Both the position numbers and the translations under genes were made by a program. Positions 1 through 5,670 of a DNA stretch of 5,670 bases are shown here, piece after piece. The DNA is taken from NCBI GenBank assembly GCA_030017395.1, contig JASEIZ010000146.1, forward strand, positions 1 through 5,670, read 5' to 3'. Below the pieces are notes generated by a model. The model was not told the DNA's origin. It ran no database searches and was given only the letters and a program-made list of their open reading frames with translations. The first letter of the stretch is position 1; each line of letters begins with the position of its first letter. The stretch is from Desulfobacterales bacterium. GTDB taxonomy: Bacteria; Desulfobacterota; Desulfobacteria; Desulfobacterales; ETH-SRB1.

Positions 1-1506
1 GTCTGTGATTTCTCCCCTTTTTTTATCCTTCTTGGCTATTCCGATTATTGAAAATTTTCCCTCGAGCTTCAGCTCTTTGATTACCGTTAGGGCAATGCTC
101 AATTGACCCTTGCCGCCATCAACAAGCAAAGCATCGGGATAAGGCATAGATTCCTCTGGTTTGGCGTAACGCCTTTTCAACACCTCATACATGCAGGCAT
201 AATCGTCTGGTTTAAAAACACCTTTAATCCTGTATTTTCTGTATGATGATTTTTCCGGTTTTGCCTGTTCAAAGACAACCATGCCTGCAACTGGTTCTTT
301 GCCGGATATATTAGAATTGTCAAAACACTCGATACGCTTCGGAAGCCTGTCCATCTTCAAGCGTTTCTGAAGCCGGGCAAGTAAATCGATTTCATCTGCA
401 AGGAAGGCGATTTGCTCCTTGAGTCTGTTTTCCGCATTTAAAGAAGCCATCTTTGTCAGATCGACCTTTTCTCCATGTTTTGGATGTATAATACTTACTT
501 TTTTGCCTTTAATCGAGTAGAGCCAGTCTTCAAGCAAAAAAGCATCTTCTAAGGATATAGGCACGAGGATTTCTCCGGGAATGAAAGGAGATTTTTCATA
601 ATACTGTCTTATAAAGGATCCGATCAGTTCCGCATCGGTTAATATGGTTTCAGAAAAACTGAAATGTCGCATTCCAAAAAGACAGCCTCCTCGAATAAAA
701 AGCAAGGTGATTATGGAAAGTCCATCTGTTACGGCAATCCCAAGTATATCTCTGTCTATAAAATCGGTTGAAACCGCAACCTGCTTTTCAAGAGTTTTTT
801 CAAGAGCCGAGATTTTGTCTCTGAGTTCAGCGGCCCGTTCAAACTCCAGCGCTTCAGCGGCGATCGACATCTCCTTTTTCATCTTGTTTATAAGAACAGG
901 TGTTTTTCCTTTTAAAAACTGTATTACCTCTTTTACCATCTCATCGTAAGCGTTTTTATCAACATTCAAACAGCATGGGGCAAGACATGACTTTATCTGG
1001 AAGTTAAGACACGGGCGCGACCTGTTTTTAAACTCCTTTGTTTTGCATTTGCGAAGCTTGAAGGTTTTATTTATTATATTAAGGGTCTGACGCACCGCGC
1101 CGGCAGAAGTAAATGGACCAAAATAGATGGAACCGTCTTTTTTAATTTTCCTAACTATTGAAAGGCTGGGATATGATTGATTAATATTCAGGCACAAACA
1201 TGGATATTGCTTATCATCCTTTAAAATAACATTATATCTTGGCTTATATTGCTTGATTAGTGTTGATTCAAGAATCAGCGCTTCCTTTTCGGTTTTGGTT
1301 ATTATCGTTTCAAAGCTCGATATTTTTTTAACCAGCGCTCTTGTTTTATCGGCCTGATGAGCCGGCCGCATAAAATATGAAGAAATGCGCTTGTGGAGGT
1401 TTCCGGCCTTGCCCACGTAAACGACCTTTCCACCGGCGTCCTTCATTATGTAAACACCGGGCATTGAAGAAACTGCAGCTAATTTTTTATCCGGATATGC
1501 TTCCAT
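1..1506 (-). CDS. uvrC: UvrABC excinuclease subunit C, C-terminus beyond the left edge
   Basis: Nuclease subunit of nucleotide excision repair. It binds the UvrB-DNA complex and cuts the damaged strand 3' then 5' of the lesion, in the cytoplasm. The first 502 codons are present. In order: GIY-YIG nuclease domain, about residues 14-95 (PGVYIM at 16-21, YVGKA at 30-34, Arg40, Glu80 in LILEST, Asn92); a cysteine cluster C154, C166, C174, C178, the spacing of the family's reported [4Fe-4S] ligands; UVR domain at about 218-235 (ALEFERAAELRD), which contacts UvrB; RNase H-like second nuclease from about 390, with Asp396 in FDNSNISG and Asp463 in VDGGKGQL. The rest of that domain and the helix-hairpin-helix DNA-binding tail, roughly 100 residues judging from E. 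coli UvrC (about 610), lie off the window. ATG at 1506 is chosen because it puts the GIY motif at the usual distance from the N-terminus. A GGGAAGG stretch lies about 11 nt upstream. GTG and TTG codons upstream are in frame but less likely starts. No frameshift seen. Confidence 0.97.
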   Translation of the reverse strand, partial: MEAYPDKKLAAVSSMPGVYIMKDAGGKVVYVGKAGNLHKRISSYFMRPAHQADKTRALVKKISSFETIITKTEKEALILESTLIKQYKPRYNVILKDDKQYPCLCLNINQSYPSLSIVRKIKKDGSIYFGPFTSAGAVRQTLNIINKTFKLRKCKTKEFKNRSRPCLNFQIKSCLAPCCLNVDKNAYDEMVKEVIQFLKGKTPVLINKMKKEMSIAAEALEFERAAELRDKISALEKTLEKQVAVSTDFIDRDILGIAVTDGLSIITLLFIRGGCLFGMRHFSFSETILTDAELIGSFIRQYYEKSPFIPGEILVPISLEDAFLLEDWLYSIKGKKVSIIHPKHGEKVDLTKMASLNAENRLKEQIAFLADEIDLLARLQKRLKMDRLPKRIECFDNSNISGKEPVAGMVVFEQAKPEKSSYRKYRIKGVFKPDDYACMYEVLKRRYAKPEESMPYPDALLVDGGKGQLSIALTVIKELKLEGKFSIIGIAKKDKKRGEITD

Positions 1507-1635
1507 TAAAATTTTCGCCTTCCCTGTCTGCAACACACAGGCGGGCTTGAACTTGAACCGCAATAGAGAAACGTCTAACTCCCTTGCGGCCGAAGATTCC
1601 CTGTATTAACTAACCACTTGTATTTTCTTGCTCTT

Positions 1636-1664
1636 TTGATTACAGTATTACTGAACATAACAAT
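1636..1664 (+). promoter_or_regulatory. Possible weak promoter for the GDPD gene
   Basis: TTGATT (1636-1641) and AACAAT (1659-1664) are separated by 17 nt, and each matches its sigma70 hexamer at four of six positions. A transcript starting near 1671 would have a short leader before the ATG at 1690, which fits that start rather than the TTG at 1618. The element overlaps the candidate uvrC promoter on the opposite strand. Such matches are common by chance in A+T-rich intergenic DNA. Confidence 0.18.
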
Positions 1665-1670
1665 TGTCAA
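1639..1670 (-). promoter_or_regulatory. Possible sigma70-type promoter for uvrC
   Basis: Read on the minus strand there is a perfect -35 hexamer TTGACA (1670-1665). The -10 is unclear: TACTGT (1647-1642) has the ideal 17-nt spacer but matches the consensus at only three of six positions, while TGTAAT (1644-1639) matches five of six but with a 20-nt spacer. Transcription from here would give uvrC a leader of roughly 125-130 nt. It is a sequence match only, and the weak -10 keeps confidence low. Confidence 0.25.
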
Positions 1671-1689
1671 TCATGCACTCGGTAGAGCT

Positions 1690-2508
1690 ATGAATATACC
1701 TTTATGGCTGGAAAACTCGTTTCATTTGGTTGTTAATAGTGTTTACGCAAACCTGCCGCAAGCGCTTCCCGGCGAAGAACGGCTGAGTAATTGTAAAATC
1801 ATTTCACACAGGGGGGAACATGATAACAAAAATATTTTTGAAAACACCCTTCCTGCGTTTGACAGAGTAATTGATCAAGGGATATGGGGCATCGAGTTCG
1901 ATATCCGCTGGACCAGAGATCTGCAGCCGGTAGTGTTTCATGACAAAAATCTAAAAAGAGTATTCGGTTCAAGCATTGAGATCAGCAAGGTAACTTTGAC
2001 GGAGTTACAAGCGAATTTCCCCATGATTCCTTCTCTCGATGAAGTCGTTTCCAGATACGGCAAAAAATTGCACCTCATGGTTGAAATCAAAGAAGGGGTT
2101 TATAATGATCCTGTTTTTCAAAACCGGGTGCTGCAAGATATTTTTTCTCCCTTAGAGCCTCAAAGTGATTTTCACTTTCTTTCTATAAGGCCGGAAATGC
2201 TTACATTGATCGACTTTATACCATCAACAACCTTTCTTCTTATTTCTCAGCTCAATGCCCGCAACCTGAGTGAAATGTCCATCCGTAAAAACTATGGAGG
2301 TATTACAGGGCATTACCTGTTTTTGACAGACAATATCGTTAAGAAACATAAACAGCGCAGGCAGATGGTTGGCGCCGGTTTTATTAATTCAAAAAATTGT
2401 TTGTTCCGTGAACTCAATCGGGGGATAAACTGGATTTTTTCAAACAATGCGCTTGAGCTTCAGTCGATCTGCAATTCTCTTTTGCCTTTTTCTTCATCGA
2501 CAAAATAG
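1690..2508 (+). CDS. Glycerophosphodiester phosphodiesterase family protein
   Basis: GDPD-family enzyme with a TIM-barrel fold, 272 residues from the ATG at 1690. Family members hydrolyse glycerophosphodiesters to sn-glycerol 3-phosphate and an alcohol using a divalent metal. Numbered from that ATG, the catalytic and metal signatures are present: HRG at 40-42, ENT at 51-53, E69-x-D71 in GIEFDIRWTRD, HD at 84-85, and E132-x-K134 in MVEIKE. The C-terminal part is more divergent: the usual WTVN-like strand reads GFIN, and the usual TDxP-like end reads FSNNA. This leaves the true substrate open. The frame is open upstream to a TTG at 1618, which would add 24 mostly hydrophobic residues with no basic N-region. 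I prefer ATG because it gives about 40 residues before HRG, similar to relatives I recall, and lacks an export signal, implying a cytoplasmic protein. It is the only rightward gene and its 3' end overlaps the transporter gene by 49 bp. Confidence 0.92.
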   Translation: MNIPLWLENSFHLVVNSVYANLPQALPGEERLSNCKIISHRGEHDNKNIFENTLPAFDRVIDQGIWGIEFDIRWTRDLQPVVFHDKNLKRVFGSSIEISKVTLTELQANFPMIPSLDEVVSRYGKKLHLMVEIKEGVYNDPVFQNRVLQDIFSPLEPQSDFHFLSIRPEMLTLIDFIPSTTFLLISQLNARNLSEMSIRKNYGGITGHYLFLTDNIVKKHKQRRQMVGAGFINSKNCLFRELNRGINWIFSNNALELQSICNSLLPFSSSTK

Positions 2509-3785
2509 AACAGAATCGCTCCGGCGACAAAGAGTATTAGAATAGATGCAATACTCCATCGAGAAGCTAACTGACCAACAGATATGATCTGGTCGGGAGT
2601 GGGTGACAAAGGCATCAATACCCGCCTGGCAGTCAGGCCGACAAAGCCCATCAAGGCGGGACCAAAAATGGCCGCAAATTTACCCAGCATATTATAGAAT
2701 CCATAATATTCAGCGGCCTGCTCTCTGGGAATCAAGCGCGCATAGTAAGAACGGCTGAGGGCTTGAATGCCGCCCTGGACCAAACCAATGGCTATGGCCA
2801 GAATGTAAAACTCCTGCGTGTTGGTCATTATAGTTCCCCATACGGTGATAAACATATACATACCGATTGCCAGGTAAATTGACTTTCGCACCCCCCACTG
2901 TTGTCCCAGTTTCCCGAACACTAATGCCGCGGGAAATCCAACAAACTGGACGATCAAAAGCGCAACAATCAAATCATTTGAATCAAATCCGAGCGATATA
3001 CCATAATCTACCGCCATTCGGATGATGGTATCCACACCGTCGATATAAAACCAATATGCAAGCAGAAAGAGGCAAACTGTTTTTAACCTGCGAATTTTTT
3101 TTATTGTTTTAATGAATTGCCTGAAGCCAGCTTTCACATAACTTTCTCCGGCAGGCAAAGTACCGGCGGTTTTATCTTCCGGCACCCACAGTATAATAAA
3201 AATTGTAAAAATACCCCACCAGATAGCCACGGAAACAAAAGCGTATCTGATAGCTGTTCCGGTATCAGCCAATCCGAATTTTTCCGGCATTAATGTCATT
3301 AATACATTGATAAGAAACAGCAATCCACCGCCAAGATATCCAAGCGCAAAACCGAAATTGGATACGTAATCAATGTTATTTTCACTTGCTACACTTGGCA
3401 GAAGAGCATCGTAAAATATATTTGCGCCCAAAAAACCGATAATTCCCATAGCATACAAGAAGATAGCCCATGCCCACGCTCCTTTATTAACCATAAACAG
3501 AGAGGCGGTCATCAGAACACCAAGGTATGCAAAAAAGATCAGAAATTTTTTCTTGGCCAATCCTTTATCAGCAATAGCGCCCATAACAGGGGCTATTAAA
3601 GCTACAACTAAACTGGCAATTGAATTGCCGAATCCAAGCTGAGCGGTGCTCATATTAACATCAGCCCCGTAACTCCAGTACTGTTTGAAGAAAATGGGGA
3701 AAAACCCAGCCATGACAGTCGTGGCAAAAGCGGAGTTTGCCCAGTCGTACATTGCCCATCCCAAAACAGCTTTATTGTTTTTCAT
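2460..3785 (-). CDS. UMF1/Atg22-like major facilitator superfamily transporter
   Basis: Integral inner-membrane transporter of 441 residues. The N-terminus carries YDWANSAF (residues 13-20) followed by FFPIFF, the hallmark of the UMF1 / Atg22-like branch of the major facilitator superfamily. A motif-A-like loop, GAIADKGLAKKK (69-80), sits between the second and third membrane helices. A basic cytoplasmic loop (about 225-235, KTIKKIRRLK) divides the two six-helix halves, and GGIQALSRSYYARLIP (338-353) with a following NMLGKFAAIFGP stretch (365-376) is also typical of this branch. About twelve hydrophobic segments can be counted, ending at about 410-428, with a short charged tail. Substrates of bacterial UMF1 proteins are mostly unknown; the yeast relative Atg22 exports amino acids from the vacuole, which is only a weak hint. 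Its ATG overlaps the stop of the upstream gene as ATGA, with GGTGA 6 nt before it, so it is probably translated together with that gene. Confidence 0.9.
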   Translation of the reverse strand: MKNNKAVLGWAMYDWANSAFATTVMAGFFPIFFKQYWSYGADVNMSTAQLGFGNSIASLVVALIAPVMGAIADKGLAKKKFLIFFAYLGVLMTASLFMVNKGAWAWAIFLYAMGIIGFLGANIFYDALLPSVASENNIDYVSNFGFALGYLGGGLLFLINVLMTLMPEKFGLADTGTAIRYAFVSVAIWWGIFTIFIILWVPEDKTAGTLPAGESYVKAGFRQFIKTIKKIRRLKTVCLFLLAYWFYIDGVDTIIRMAVDYGISLGFDSNDLIVALLIVQFVGFPAALVFGKLGQQWGVRKSIYLAIGMYMFITVWGTIMTNTQEFYILAIAIGLVQGGIQALSRSYYARLIPREQAAEYYGFYNMLGKFAAIFGPALMGFVGLTARRVLMPLSPTPDQIISVGQLASRWSIASILILFVAGAILFYFVDEEKGKRELQID

Positions 3786-4501
3786 CGCTTTTCACCAGAA
3801 TCCACTACGGTAATCATGGCTGTGCCCGCATATTGGCGGCTTATATTTATCGCTTTCCATTCTATAATATGTTCTGGACTGCCATTATCCCAATTGTCTA
3901 AAACAACAATAGCTTTTTCCGGCTTTTCACTCAAACCTATCACAACTACCATATGGTTTTCCATGCCATAGTCCTTGAGAACGACTTTGAGCAAAAAAGG
4001 CCTGCCTGCTGTGATTTCCTCTTTGATATTGAGCCATGTGATCGGCTTGACGGCACACTCGAATACATAGCCGTGCTTGCGTGCGTAGGCCTCTATTCCG
4101 GATGTAATCTTATGGTTTATCGCACCAAGACCGAAATTGCAGCCGATTTCACGATAGAGCCCTTTGGACAAGTAATCCAGGTCGCTGTCAAGGTTTCCGC
4201 CTTCTGGAATTAAATCTTGATATCCGTTATTATCCAGGTACCCAAGGATTGACGCAGAGGCAATCACGGCACAGGATCGGTTTTTGGAAAAGACTTTCAT
4301 CGTGTTGGTGTAATCTGGAACGCCCTCAATGATCTGGAACTCTGGTATGCGGCGAGAAAGAGCGATGGGTCTATTATTACGGAACACATAAGAGGCGTCT
4401 TTCCCTTGATTTGAAAACACAAACAGACTGACATGGATTATGCAGGAAGCAACTATCAGCAAAGCAACAGTTCCAAGTGTATATAGAACCTTGTCTCTCA
4501 T
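3782..4501 (-). CDS. Membrane-anchored C39-like (papain-fold) cysteine peptidase family protein
   Basis: A 239-residue protein with a basic start (MRDK), a hydrophobic segment at about 5-30, and one extracytoplasmic domain. The domain has the layout of a C39-like peptidase: Cys77 at the start of a helix (SCAVIASASILGYL); a region at about 125-146 (GAINHKITSGIEAYARKHGY) like the GI-xx-Y-xxxx-GY segment of this fold; a strand pair around ITAGRPFLL (163-171); His183 in ENHMVVVIGL; and Asp202 in VLDNWDNG. Cys77, His183 and Asp202 are the likely triad. The Cys motif lacks the usual CGP, and no Gln lies just before it for the oxyanion hole, so activity or specificity may be unusual. VASC (17-20) resembles a lipobox, but hydrophobic residues continue after Cys20, so a transmembrane anchor is more likely than a lipoprotein. 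The gene starts immediately after the uvrB stop and overlaps the transporter by 4 bp. Specific function not recognised. Confidence 0.72.
   Translation of the reverse strand: MRDKVLYTLGTVALLIVASCIIHVSLFVFSNQGKDASYVFRNNRPIALSRRIPEFQIIEGVPDYTNTMKVFSKNRSCAVIASASILGYLDNNGYQDLIPEGGNLDSDLDYLSKGLYREIGCNFGLGAINHKITSGIEAYARKHGYVFECAVKPITWLNIKEEITAGRPFLLKVVLKDYGMENHMVVVIGLSEKPEKAIVVLDNWDNGSPEHIIEWKAINISRQYAGTAMITVVDSGEKR
3792..3796 (-). promoter_or_regulatory. Ribosome binding site of the UMF1 transporter gene
   Basis: GGTGA lies 6 nt upstream of the ATG at 3785, inside the last codons of the C39-like gene. Together with the ATGA stop/start overlap it supports this start and points to translational coupling of the two genes. 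Confidence 0.6.
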
Positions 4502-5670
4502 TTAATAAAGCGCTATCCTTTTCAGCGCTTTTATCTGATCACGAAGCTCCCCTGCCCTTTCAAATTCGAGCGCTTTTGCGGCCTGCGCCATCTCTTCTTC
4601 AAAGGCTTTAATAATACCGTCGATATTGTCCAGGGACTCGTATGCGGCAACAGTTTCCGCAACCTTGTCCGTATATCTATCTTCAGGAGCATAAGCTGAG
4701 TAAAAGACAGGTATAATATCTTTTTTAATGGTTGTTGGAATAATATTGTTCTTTTTATTAAAAGCCTCCTGAATTTTTCTGCGACGGTTTGTCTCATCTA
4801 TTGCCTGTTTCATCGATTTTGTTATATGTTCGGCATACATTATTACCCTGCCGCCGACATTTCTGGACGCTCTGCCGCATGTTTGAACAAGAGACCTTGC
4901 CGAACGCAAAAAGCCTTCCTTGTCTGCGTCCAGTATGGCTACAAGTGAAACCTCCGGTATGTCAAGCCCTTCGCGAAGAAGATTTATTCCAATAAGAACA
5001 TCAAATTTGCCGGCCCTGAGATCCCTTATAATGTCCACCCTTTCCAATGTGTTTATGTCTGCATGAAGATAGCGAACTCTTATGTCAATATCCTGATAGT
5101 ATTCCGTAAGATCTTCAGCCATGCGCTTTGTCAAGGTAGTAACAAGGACCCTTTCATCCCTTTTACAGCGCAACTGAATCTCTTCAAAAAGATCGTCAAC
5201 CTGATCCCGTGCTTTTCTTACATCGATTTGAGGATCAACAAGGCCTGTGGGTCTTACTATCTGCTCGACCACGGCTCCTTTTGCCTTATCAAGTTCATAT
5301 TCAGCAGGAGTCGCAGAAGTATAAAGAACCTGCGATGTTTTTGATTCAAACTCTTCGAACTTGAGCGGCCGGTTATCAAGAGCAGACGGAAGCCTGAAAC
5401 CGTATTCTACAAGGGTAGTTTTGCGCGATCTGTCGCCATTATACATGGCTCGGATCTGTGGCACGGCAATATGGCTTTCATCAATACATACAAGTAAATC
5501 GTCAGGAAAATAATCAAAAAGGGTAGGTGGTAGTTCACCTGGGGCTCTTCCTGTTAAATGCCTTGAATAATTCTCTATGCCGTTGCAGTAGCCTAATTCC
5601 AGCATCATCTCAAGATCAAAATTTGTTCTTTCTTCAATACGCTGAGCCTCTATCAGTTTATTTTCGTTTC
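4502..5670 (-). CDS. uvrB: UvrABC excinuclease subunit B, N-terminus beyond the right edge
   Basis: Damage-verifying helicase of nucleotide excision repair. UvrA loads it on DNA and it recruits UvrC. The window holds the last 388 complete codons; the frame stays open to the right edge, so the apparent ATG at 5608 is an internal Met (it follows ...NFDLE). By comparison with E. coli UvrB (673 residues), roughly 280 N-terminal residues with Walker A and the beta-hairpin are missing. Visible in order: GYCNGIENYSRHL; helicase motif II as IDESH (5485-5471); YGFRLPSALDNRPLKFEEFE; motif III as TSATP; VLVTTLTKRMAEDL; motif V in GINLLREGLDIPEVSL; motif VI as QTCGRASRN (4885-4859), with both arginines kept; and the C-terminal UVR coiled coil ALEFERAGELRD (about 4573-4538), which pairs with UvrC. 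The protein ends at TAA 4504-4502, directly abutting the ATG of the C39-like gene. Its promoter is off the window. Confidence 0.98.
   Translation of the reverse strand, partial: NENKLIEAQRIEERTNFDLEMMLELGYCNGIENYSRHLTGRAPGELPPTLFDYFPDDLLVCIDESHIAVPQIRAMYNGDRSRKTTLVEYGFRLPSALDNRPLKFEEFESKTSQVLYTSATPAEYELDKAKGAVVEQIVRPTGLVDPQIDVRKARDQVDDLFEEIQLRCKRDERVLVTTLTKRMAEDLTEYYQDIDIRVRYLHADINTLERVDIIRDLRAGKFDVLIGINLLREGLDIPEVSLVAILDADKEGFLRSARSLVQTCGRASRNVGGRVIMYAEHITKSMKQAIDETNRRRKIQEAFNKKNNIIPTTIKKDIIPVFYSAYAPEDRYTDKVAETVAAYESLDNIDGIIKAFEEEMAQAAKALEFERAGELRDQIKALKRIALY

Larger units (their letters stand above)
1507..1689. promoter_or_regulatory. Divergent intergenic region between uvrC and the GDPD gene
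   Basis: This is the only stretch free of confident coding sequence in the window, and it separates two genes transcribed away from each other, so both promoters should lie here. Both flanking reading frames stay open partway into it: the uvrC frame back to a TAA at 1606-1608, and the GDPD frame back to a TAA at 1576-1578 with a TTG at 1618. The exact limits of untranslated DNA therefore depend on start choice. I see no RNA-like structure, no terminator and no obvious operator palindrome. A short tandem TTGAACTTGAAC occurs at about 1547-1558 and looks incidental. Confidence 0.5.

Noticed and set aside
644..949. Plus-strand open frame of 101 codons inside uvrC
   Set aside because: Lies wholly antisense to the UvrC UVR and linker region; serine-rich translation without recognisable features.
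2396..2448. Inverted repeat ATTGTTTG / CAAACAAT near the GDPD 3' end, considered as a terminator
   Set aside because: An 8-bp A+T-rich stem with a loop of about 37 nt inside coding sequence is too weak and is likely chance.
2710..2898. Minus-strand 62-codon frame inside the transporter gene
   Set aside because: Alternate-frame shadow of conserved UMF1 membrane helices.
3095..3102. Run of eight A on the coding strand of the transporter, considered as a slippage or frameshift site
   Set aside because: It encodes part of the basic KTIKKIRR loop, the frame continues normally on both sides, and no alternative product is apparent.
3953..4213. Plus-strand open frame of 86 codons inside the C39-like gene
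   Set aside because: Antisense to a gene with clear domain signals and operon spacing; no recognisable product.
4439..4501. Lipobox-like VASC at residues 17-20 of the C39-like protein
   Set aside because: The hydrophobic segment continues for about ten residues after the cysteine, which fits a transmembrane anchor better than a lipoprotein signal.
5063..5344. Plus-strand open frame of 93 codons inside uvrB, and similar frames at 4789-4995 (plus) and 4531-4797 (minus)
   Set aside because: All overlap strongly conserved UvrB helicase or UVR coding sequence in other frames.

Overview
The window looks like ordinary bacterial chromosome of about 40-45% G+C. The UvrB, UvrC and glycerophosphodiesterase (GDPD) sequences remind me of sulfate-reducing Desulfobacterota (Desulfobacterales-like). 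That assignment rests on recall of family sequences, not on a search, and is tentative.

Layout, left to right: (1) 1-1506, minus strand, most of uvrC, with its C-terminus cut off by the left edge. (2) 1507-1689, a short divergent intergenic region with weak promoter-like elements in both directions. (3) 1690-2508, plus strand, a GDPD-family gene and the only rightward gene. (4) 2460-3785, minus strand, a UMF1/Atg22-like major facilitator transporter whose 3' end overlaps the GDPD gene tail-to-tail by 49 bp. (5) 3782-4501, minus strand, a membrane-anchored C39/papain-like cysteine-peptidase-fold protein, overlapping the transporter by ATGA. (6) 4502-5670, minus strand, the C-terminal part of uvrB, cut by the right edge, whose TAA directly abuts the ATG of the peptidase-like gene.

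The minus-strand block uvrB > C39-like > UMF1 transporter has no intergenic space and is probably one transcript with translational coupling. UvrB and UvrC are the damage-verification helicase and the dual-incision nuclease of nucleotide excision repair, and they meet through the UVR modules visible in both. The two membrane-associated genes and the GDPD lie between these repair genes and have no evident repair role.

The most interesting feature is the co-encoded pair of an exported peptidase-like protein with an atypical active site and a UMF1 transporter. A joint role in processing or moving some substrate is possible but is only inference. I saw no RNA genes, CRISPR arrays, insertion sequences or strong terminators.
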